A stretch of 38,873 bases of DNA, taken from contig JAJXYO010000055.1 in assembly GCA_021780495.1 (NCBI GenBank), positions 1 to 38,873 on the forward strand, given 5' to 3'. The DNA comes from Deltaproteobacteria bacterium. GTDB taxonomy: Bacteria > Desulfobacterota > Desulfuromonadia > Geobacterales > Pseudopelobacteraceae. Under the pieces are notes generated by a model. It was not told the DNA's origin. It ran no database searches and worked only from the letters and a program-made list of their open reading frames with translations. The stretch's first letter is position 1. Each line of letters begins with the position of its first letter. The translations under genes and the position numbers were made by a program. Positions 36,846 to 38,873 of the stretch are shown piece by piece.

Positions 36846-36869
36846 CTAACCAAGCTAACCAAGGTAACT
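36846..36869 (+). promoter_or_regulatory. Tandem 9-base repeats and shared octamer before the RHH gene
   Basis: CTAACCAAG occurs twice in direct tandem (36846-36854, 36855-36863). The second copy runs into AGGTAACT (36862-36869), eight bases before the ATG. The same octamer lies just before the endonuclease start on the other strand (38747-38740). Such short tandem sites are typical targets of RHH repressors. AGG may also serve as a weak ribosome binding site. Confidence 0.45.
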
Positions 36870-36877
36870 TCACTAAC

Positions 36878-37090
36878 ATGACAATAACACAAGAAGCAAA
36901 ACGAAAAAAGACGTTTCCCATTGAGATTGAGGAAGGCCTTCACAAGGCCCTCAAATTCAAGGCGATTGAATCGGACATGACGCTCCACGCCTATATCATT
37001 GAGGCCCTTAATTCTTGGGTTCGCGAGGATTTTGCCGTCTATGCCGGCAAGGATGACGCACAAACCTCAAGCACGAGAGACAAACCATGA
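36878..37090 (+). CDS. RHH (Arc/CopG-like) small protein, putative R-M controller
   Basis: 70 residues; the frame is open upstream to 36629, but that part overlaps the aminotransferase gene on the other strand. The stretch KTFPIEIEEGLHKALKFKAI, followed by ESDMTLHAYIIEALNSWV, has the beta-strand, helix, helix pattern of a ribbon-helix-helix DNA-binding protein. The polar C-terminal tail (KDDAQTSSTRDKP) is probably flexible. The stop overlaps the methyltransferase start as ATGA. Controller (C) proteins of restriction-modification systems are usually HTH; an RHH in this place is less usual. Tandem repeats sit immediately upstream. Repression of its own promoter and perhaps of the endonuclease gene is inferred from position. 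Confidence 0.75.
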   Translation: MTITQEAKRKKTFPIEIEEGLHKALKFKAIESDMTLHAYIIEALNSWVREDFAVYAGKDDAQTSSTRDKP

Positions 37091-38040
37091 TCGCCGCCAG
37101 TCACCTGGACATTGGCAGGATCGCGAATGAAAACCAAGCGGATGATACCCCTGTGCAGATCATCCATGGTGATGTTCGTAAAGAGCTGGCCAACCTTGCA
37201 GATGAGACGTTTAACTGCTGCGTGACATCTCCTCCGTACTGGGGAATGCGTGATTACGGCTATGAGGGGCAGATCGGCGCGGAAACCCGCATTCAGGACT
37301 ATATCGAACATCTGGTCGCCGTGTTTCGTGAGGTACGCCGAGTGCTGCGCAACGACGGTACACTCTGGCTCAATATCGGCAACACCTACACATCCGGCGG
37401 CAGGACCTGGCGGCAGTCCGACTCCAAGAACGCAGGACGGGCCATGTCGTATCGCCCCGATACACCGGAAGGACTCAAGCCTAAAGACCTGATCGGCGTA
37501 GCCTGGATGTTGGCCATGGCTCTGCAGCTTGACGGCTGGTACCTCCGTTCCGACATCATCTGGCATAAGCCGAACTGCCAACCAGAATCCGTCAAAGACC
37601 GCGTGACAGTGTCTCACGAATACTTGTTCATGCTTTCAAAGAGCGAGTCATACTTCTTTGATCAGGATGCCATCAAGGAGCCGACTGCTGACGGAAAAAC
37701 ACGTAAAAACAAACGGAGCATCTGGAGCATCAATACCGAACCGTGTAAGGAAGCCCACTTTGCGGTTTTTCCACGGGCTTTGGTACAACCCTGTCTGCTC
37801 TCTGGTTCGCCGCTTGACGGACTGGTCCTTGATCCTTTTTTCGGCAGCGGCACGGTTGGTGTGGTGGCGGTTGAAACCGGCCGGCGGTGTGTCGGGATAG
37901 AGCTGAAGGCCGACTATGTCGAGATAGCACGGCAGAGACTGCGAAATACTGTACCGCCACTCATGCCGGATCTTACTGTTGAGGCTCCTCGAAACACCAC
38001 GTTGCGTGAACGATACACGACGCCTTCATTAGGCCTTTGA
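37087..38040 (+). CDS. Type II DNA amino-methyltransferase, beta class, probably N4-cytosine
   Basis: 317 residues. The catalytic motif IV is TSPPYW (47-52) near the N-terminus and the SAM motif is LDPFFGSGTVG near residue 249, the order that defines the beta class. The SPPY form is more common in N4-cytosine than N6-adenine enzymes, which usually have D/NPPY. The middle (IIWHKPNCQPESVKDRVTVS) is a conserved feature of this group. The C-terminal 20 residues (PRNTTLRERYTTPSLGL) look unconserved and are encoded by the same DNA as the end of the convergent endonuclease. It should protect host DNA from that endonuclease. Similarity to M.SmaI is recalled, not computed; several CCCGGG sites exist in the window (for example 22603, 23355, 24891). 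Confidence 0.9.
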   Translation: MIAASHLDIGRIANENQADDTPVQIIHGDVRKELANLADETFNCCVTSPPYWGMRDYGYEGQIGAETRIQDYIEHLVAVFREVRRVLRNDGTLWLNIGNTYTSGGRTWRQSDSKNAGRAMSYRPDTPEGLKPKDLIGVAWMLAMALQLDGWYLRSDIIWHKPNCQPESVKDRVTVSHEYLFMLSKSESYFFDQDAIKEPTADGKTRKNKRSIWSINTEPCKEAHFAVFPRALVQPCLLSGSPLDGLVLDPFFGSGTVGVVAVETGRRCVGIELKADYVEIARQRLRNTVPPLMPDLTVEAPRNTTLRERYTTPSLGL

Positions 38041-38737
38041 TCTGTAACTTTCTTTCTCCACCCCCGTCGAAATAGAGGCTGAAAAGAGCCTTGCCGTTTT
38101 CCTCCACATAGCAGTACCCCGGCTTGGGGTACTGTCTGCTTTCCATCCGCATTTCAAAGCGACCTGCCGTGGCCATTTCCAGAAGGTTTTTCGGGATTTC
38201 CACAAGCTCATAGAGATAGTCAGGCGCACCCTTGCGGAGCGCTCGCAGCACCAGAATACGGTTGATTCCCGCCAGGTTGTCCAGAAACTGCTGCCGCAGT
38301 CCGATCAAGTCGTCTGGGTTATCGCCCCATTGACCGCCGCCCAACTCCATGAATTTCGAGATGTGAAGCTTATTGAGGAGAATTCCCTTGGCCGCCTCGG
38401 TCTTCAGAGAAAATTTCTGCCCGGCAATTGCCAAGTCATGACCACGTGTACCCCGTGGCGCCAACTGGGCCGCACAACCCGATATCTTCAGTACCGTTTC
38501 CAGCGCAAATTCAAACTTGTCCTTGGAAAAAGGCTCACGAGAAAAGCTGTGATGCAGGCGCAGTATATCGCCAAAATCCACCAGTGAACCGCATGAAATG
38601 ATGTCTGATTCCGGCGCCCGGCAAACCTCCCACGGTTGCGAAAACACCGCTACCACTCGATCAACCAGTTCAAGGCGATAATCGCTCAGTGCGGGAATAG
38701 CCGCTATCAGTCTTTGAATACGTTCGTTTCGGGTCAT
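37973..38737 (-). CDS. Type II restriction endonuclease, SmaI-like
   Basis: 254 residues, near the 247 of SmaI. The region GHDLAIAGQKFSLKTEAAKG carries Asp101, Ser110-Leu-Lys112 and Glu114, which would fit an S-x-K variant of the PD-(D/E)xK nuclease core. Later, KPGYCYVEENGKALFSLYFD, followed by GGGERKLQIKG, and CIVHATW resemble the C-terminal part of SmaI as I remember it; no alignment was run. SmaI cuts CCCGGG. The gene converges on the methyltransferase and overlaps it by 68 bases, so part of its conserved C-terminus shares DNA with the methyltransferase tail. The start has only a weak site (AGGTAACTAA before ATG). The pairing with an SPPY-type methyltransferase supports a type II system. 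Confidence 0.72.
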   Translation of the reverse strand: MTRNERIQRLIAAIPALSDYRLELVDRVVAVFSQPWEVCRAPESDIISCGSLVDFGDILRLHHSFSREPFSKDKFEFALETVLKISGCAAQLAPRGTRGHDLAIAGQKFSLKTEAAKGILLNKLHISKFMELGGGQWGDNPDDLIGLRQQFLDNLAGINRILVLRALRKGAPDYLYELVEIPKNLLEMATAGRFEMRMESRQYPKPGYCYVEENGKALFSLYFDGGGERKLQIKGLMKASCIVHATWCFEEPQQ

Positions 38738-38739
38738 TT

Positions 38740-38747
38740 AGTTACCT
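38740..38747 (-). promoter_or_regulatory. Shared octamer before the endonuclease start
   Basis: On the minus strand AGGTAACT lies two bases before the ATG at 38737. The same eight bases precede the RHH gene at 36862-36869. Binding here by the RHH protein would block ribosome loading or transcription of the endonuclease gene. Confidence 0.35.
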
Positions 38748-38760
38748 AACTCAACTTTCG

Positions 38761-38873
38761 CAGAGCGAAAAATAGCATAACATATTGTTATTATTAATAT
38801 AAAAGCGCCACAAACTGTGTTAAGATAGTTTTATTCCCCAACAAAACTATTAAGACAGAGAGGTGACGCTTTG
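38761..38873 (+). other. AT-rich region and possible start of a truncated gene
   Basis: The last 113 bases are AT-rich, with TTAATATAAAA near 38796 as a possible -10 region and AGTTTT...AAAACT (38827-38848) as a weak inverted repeat. GAGAGG followed by TGACGC-TTG at the very end looks like a ribosome binding site and a TTG start, so a plus-strand gene probably begins at the right edge (GTG at 38863 is less likely). Nothing can be said about its product. Confidence 0.35.

Overview
The window looks like a chromosomal segment from a Geobacter-type deltaproteobacterium (Desulfuromonadales/Geobacterales). This is inferred from gene content, because no rRNA or other marker gene is present. The hints are a radical SAM maturase with a tiny Cys/Met-rich peptide of the kind called 'geopeptide' in Geobacter, a type IV pilus ATPase pair, several large hybrid histidine kinases, a membrane diguanylate cyclase, and GC-rich palindromic intergenic repeats. 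No tRNA, rRNA, CRISPR array, insertion sequence or phage gene was seen.

Layout. Positions 199-5028 (minus) carry a short RlpA-like protein and a probable run yqaA-like / GGDEF cyclase / recD / SDR protein. Positions 5146-8025 (plus) carry a WYL regulator, a MidA-type methyltransferase and a HAD phosphatase. Positions 8129-10948 (minus) carry an RluD-type pseudouridine synthase, a small unknown protein and a lipoprotein-type HtrA protease. A cupin-HTH regulator follows on plus. Positions 11923-14851 (minus) encode an SDR protein, ElbB and a Ste24-type M48 protease. Facing away from that SDR gene is a paralogous SDR-DUF2867 fusion, then lon. Positions 19181-20166 (minus) hold moaC and mog. An AT-richer accessory pocket at 20306-21327 holds a BrnT-like/RHH toxin-antitoxin pair and a small membrane protein.

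Positions 21481-25668 (minus) form the operon dnaB / degenerate PilB-GspE-like protein / pilT. A TonB-dependent receptor (25874-27856, plus) has its own promoter and terminator. Then, on minus, come a 32-residue Cys/Met-rich peptide gene (29672-29770) with a strong promoter, an intrinsic terminator, and a radical SAM/SPASM maturase (28234-29535). This is a minimal RiPP cassette and the most interesting system in the window. Positions 30195-35508 (plus) are a translationally coupled three-gene signalling operon: a periplasmic binding protein, a membrane hybrid kinase and a soluble REC-PAS-kinase-REC protein. A lone DegT/DnrJ aminotransferase follows.

The right end (36781-38747) is an AT-rich island with a complete type II restriction-modification system. 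A 70-residue ribbon-helix-helix protein overlaps an amino-methyltransferase gene, and a convergent endonuclease gene overlaps the methyltransferase gene at its 3' end. The endonuclease resembles SmaI as I remember it. All family calls come from reading motifs and from recalled family features; no database search was run.
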